Source: RUG11867 sp964472425 | GTDB lineage: Bacteria; Bacillota_I; Bacilli_A; RF39; UBA660 | Direction of reading: 5' to 3' | DNA length: 14,229 nt | Assembly (NCBI GenBank): GCA_964472425.1 | Contig: CAYYLF010000038.1 | Location: 1-14,229 of the forward strand | Part shown: positions 12,999 to 14,229 of the stretch, piece after piece | Position numbering within the stretch: the first letter of the stretch is position 1 | Layout: every line of letters starts with the position of its first letter | Notes under the pieces: model-generated | What the model was told of the DNA's origin: nothing | Database searches by the model: none | What the model saw: the letters and a program-made list of their open reading frames with translations, nothing else | Translations under genes and position numbers: made by a program

Positions 12999-13946
12999 TC
13001 ATTTTATCTCGTCTAAGTTTAATCCTTCTTCTCGTATTAAATCGTAGAAATCTATTTTGAACTTTTGTATGGCCTTTTCCTTCGCATCCGGATAGACATT
13101 TCGAGCATTTAAGATGGCTCTATACACATGCTCGAGCCTCGCCTCGTTCTTATTTTCATAAAGAGCATAAGAAAGAGCATTCGACACGATAGTTATACAG
13201 ATATCCGGATACCTGCTCGCGACCTCGTATACTCTCTTGTACTCGCTAGTCATATCTACTATAGCTTCCATGATTCTCTCCTGAACGAATGGAGTGTAAG
13301 CGAGCTTGACTCCCGTCTGGGTTTCCAATTTCGGCAAAGTACCCATCAAGATTTTGACCGTCGTAGGCCCATCTGCTTCCTCGATTTCGACCTTTTGGAA
13401 TCGCCGATTGAAGGCCCTATCGCGTAAAATGTAAGTTTCATATTCTTCGGTCGTCGTCGCCCCAATCATTTTGATTGTTCCTCTATCCAAGGCCGGTTTT
13501 AGCATGTTTGCAAAATCGACCCCGCTGTTCTCATTCCGATTTACCAAGAGATGAACTTCATCTATGAAAATGATAGTATTCTCTTTCGCCTTTAATTCCC
13601 GTATCAAAAGCTCTATTCTATTGTCGTTTTCACCTTCGATGTTTCCGAGTAAACTGGTCATATTTAGCTTGTAAAGTTTCCAACCCTGTAAAGCATTGGG
13701 AACTGTTCCATTCTTTATTCTATACGCTAGTCCTTCGACGATGGCCGTCTTACCTATACCGGGCTTTCCGACCATCATGGCCCCTTTCTCTGGAGTCAAA
13801 AGAACCAAGATGATTTCTTTGATTTCCTCATCTCTTTCGATAGCCGGATCCGTTATATAGTCTTTACCGGTCAACTCCTCACCATAGTTATCGAGTAAAC
13901 TGTAAACTTTTTTTTCTTCTTCTAAAGTGAATGTTTCTTCTTCCAT
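12999..13946 (-). CDS. Stand-alone ClpA/ClpB D1-like AAA+ ATPase
   Basis: A 315-residue AAA+ protein matching the first ATPase domain of ClpA/B/C (over 700 residues). It has Walker A GKPGIGKT (60-67), EGLAYRI..GTVPNALQG (71-88), Walker B IIFIDE (125-130), NMLKPALDRGTIKMIGATT (147-165) and tandem arginines R181-R182 in AFNRRFQKVEI. There is no N-domain, coiled-coil middle domain, second ATPase domain or ClpP-binding loop. Where ClpB D1 has the pore loop KYRGE, this protein has NIEGE (102-106), so the substrate-gripping tyrosine is missing. It may form a ring that remodels a partner without threading it. The ATG follows AGGAG. It precedes the calcium ATPase on the same strand; a functional link is an inference. 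Confidence 0.82.
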   Translation of the reverse strand: MEEETFTLEEEKKVYSLLDNYGEELTGKDYITDPAIERDEEIKEIILVLLTPEKGAMMVGKPGIGKTAIVEGLAYRIKNGTVPNALQGWKLYKLNMTSLLGNIEGENDNRIELLIRELKAKENTIIFIDEVHLLVNRNENSGVDFANMLKPALDRGTIKMIGATTTEEYETYILRDRAFNRRFQKVEIEEADGPTTVKILMGTLPKLETQTGVKLAYTPFVQERIMEAIVDMTSEYKRVYEVASRYPDICITIVSNALSYALYENKNEARLEHVYRAILNARNVYPDAKEKAIQKFKIDFYDLIREEGLNLDEIK

Positions 13947-13966
13947 AGTATCATTCTCCTAGTAAT

Positions 13967-13995
13967 AGTATAACAGAGAAACGACATTTTAAAAA
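13967..13995 (-). promoter_or_regulatory. Promoter of the AAA+ gene
   Basis: On the minus strand the extended -10 TGTTATACT (TATACT at 13967-13972) is preceded, after 17 bases, by a weak -35 TTTTTA (13990-13995). The start point would be near 13960, about 14 bases before the ATG and immediately ahead of the AGGAG site. Confidence 0.45.
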
Positions 13996-14008
13996 GAGTT
14001 TTCAACTT

Positions 14009-14040
14009 AAAAATCTAGTCTGCAATTGTAAACTAGATTT
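14009..14040 (-). terminator. Intrinsic terminator after the Rpn-like gene
   Basis: On the minus strand AAATCTAGT and ACTAGATTT (arms 14032-14040 and 14011-14019) form a perfect 9-bp stem around a partly pairing 12-base loop, with a T5 run at the downstream end. It starts 11 bases after the stop of the partial gene at the window edge. A smaller TAATCG/CGATTA hairpin overlaps that stop codon. Confidence 0.75.
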
Positions 14041-14051
14041 AATCGAAACGA

Positions 14052-14229
14052 TTATCCTTTTTTCAAAATAGAAATAACGTTTTTAACTTCTTCGACCGTC
14101 AAATTCGTATATTTTGCAATTGTCTCGAGATTAACACCATCGGCAAGCATATTTTGGATTATGTCTTTTCGACTTTTTGTGATGCCTAGTTGAATGCCTT
14201 CCTCTTTGCCAAGTTGAATACCCTTTTCT
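14052..14229 (-). CDS. C-terminal fragment of a probable Rpn-family transposase/nuclease (runs off the window)
   Basis: The last 58 codons of a minus-strand gene whose start lies beyond base 14229. It begins EKGIQLGKEEGIQLG, a repeated GIQLG pattern, and ends with a small helical domain (DIIQNMLADGVNLETIAKYT, then TVEEVKNVISILKKG). This combination of a KGxxxGxxxG repeat followed by an 'NMLxxGxxxExIAxxTxLxxEEV' tail is typical of Rpn/YhgA-like PD-(D/E)XK family putative transposases, which are abundant in Bacillota. The catalytic N-terminal part is outside the window, so activity and completeness cannot be judged. Confidence 0.6.
   Translation of the reverse strand, partial: EKGIQLGKEEGIQLGITKSRKDIIQNMLADGVNLETIAKYTNLTVEEVKNVISILKKG

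Noticed and set aside
799..13946. Mycoplasma-type genetic code
   Set aside because: TGA ends several full-length genes and tryptophans in conserved motifs are TGG.
1..14229. CRISPR array, insertion sequence ends, rRNA
   Set aside because: No regularly spaced direct repeats, no transposase with terminal inverted repeats, and no rRNA-like sequence were seen in the window.

Overview
The window looks like a chromosomal segment of an AT-rich, low-GC Gram-positive bacterium (Bacillota). The sequence gives several reasons: strong AGGAGG-type ribosome binding sites, sigma-A-like promoters, intrinsic terminators, a CCA-encoded tRNA, and short operons with ATGA-type stop/start overlaps. TGA is used as a stop by at least six genes and tryptophan is TGG throughout, so this is not a UGA=Trp mollicute. 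A gut-associated or uncultured Bacilli/Clostridia lineage would fit, but the species cannot be named from sequence alone. Most of the window is unusually rich in the tetranucleotide TCGA; the toxin-antitoxin pair is visibly poorer in it.

Layout. (1) 139-762 (+) is an HD-fold protein of the YfbR/HD_3 type that has lost most of its metal ligands. It converges on (2) 799-4622 (-), a TetR-regulated ABC-2 exporter operon: regulator, ATPase, permease, permease. The four genes overlap at every junction, and the promoter carries a likely operator. (3) 4717-5851 (-) is a two-gene cassette: a SocA/Panacea-type (DUF4065) antitoxin and an unassigned partner that is probably the toxin. It has its own promoters, a palindromic operator candidate and a terminator. 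(4) 5980-7640 (-) is an ECF sigma factor, a single-pass membrane protein that is likely its anti-sigma partner, and a diiron ferritin-like protein, in operon order. (5) 7733-9052 (-) is a DUF4026/DUF2314 protein starting at TTG, preceded by what looks like a frameshifted gene remnant. (6) 9402-9478 (-) is tRNA-Arg(CCG), with a terminator-like hairpin in its leader. (7) A divergent pair follows: a DUF378 small membrane protein (-) and a UPF0316/DUF2179 membrane protein (+). (8) 10372-13946 (-) holds a stand-alone ClpB-D1-like AAA+ ATPase followed by a PMCA-type calcium P-type ATPase. A strong inverted repeat between them buries the second gene's ribosome binding site. (9) The window closes with the C-terminal end of a probable Rpn-family (PD-(D/E)XK transposase-like nuclease) gene.

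Functionally the region is a set of envelope and stress modules: an inducible drug/toxin exporter, an extracytoplasmic-stress sigma unit coupled to a ferritin-like protein, a calcium pump, and a defence or addiction-type toxin-antitoxin cassette. The most unusual items are the metal-site-dead HD protein, the toxin-antitoxin pair with an unassigned partner, the sigma/membrane partner/ferritin-like operon, and the truncated Clp-like AAA+ protein lacking the pore-loop tyrosine beside the calcium pump.
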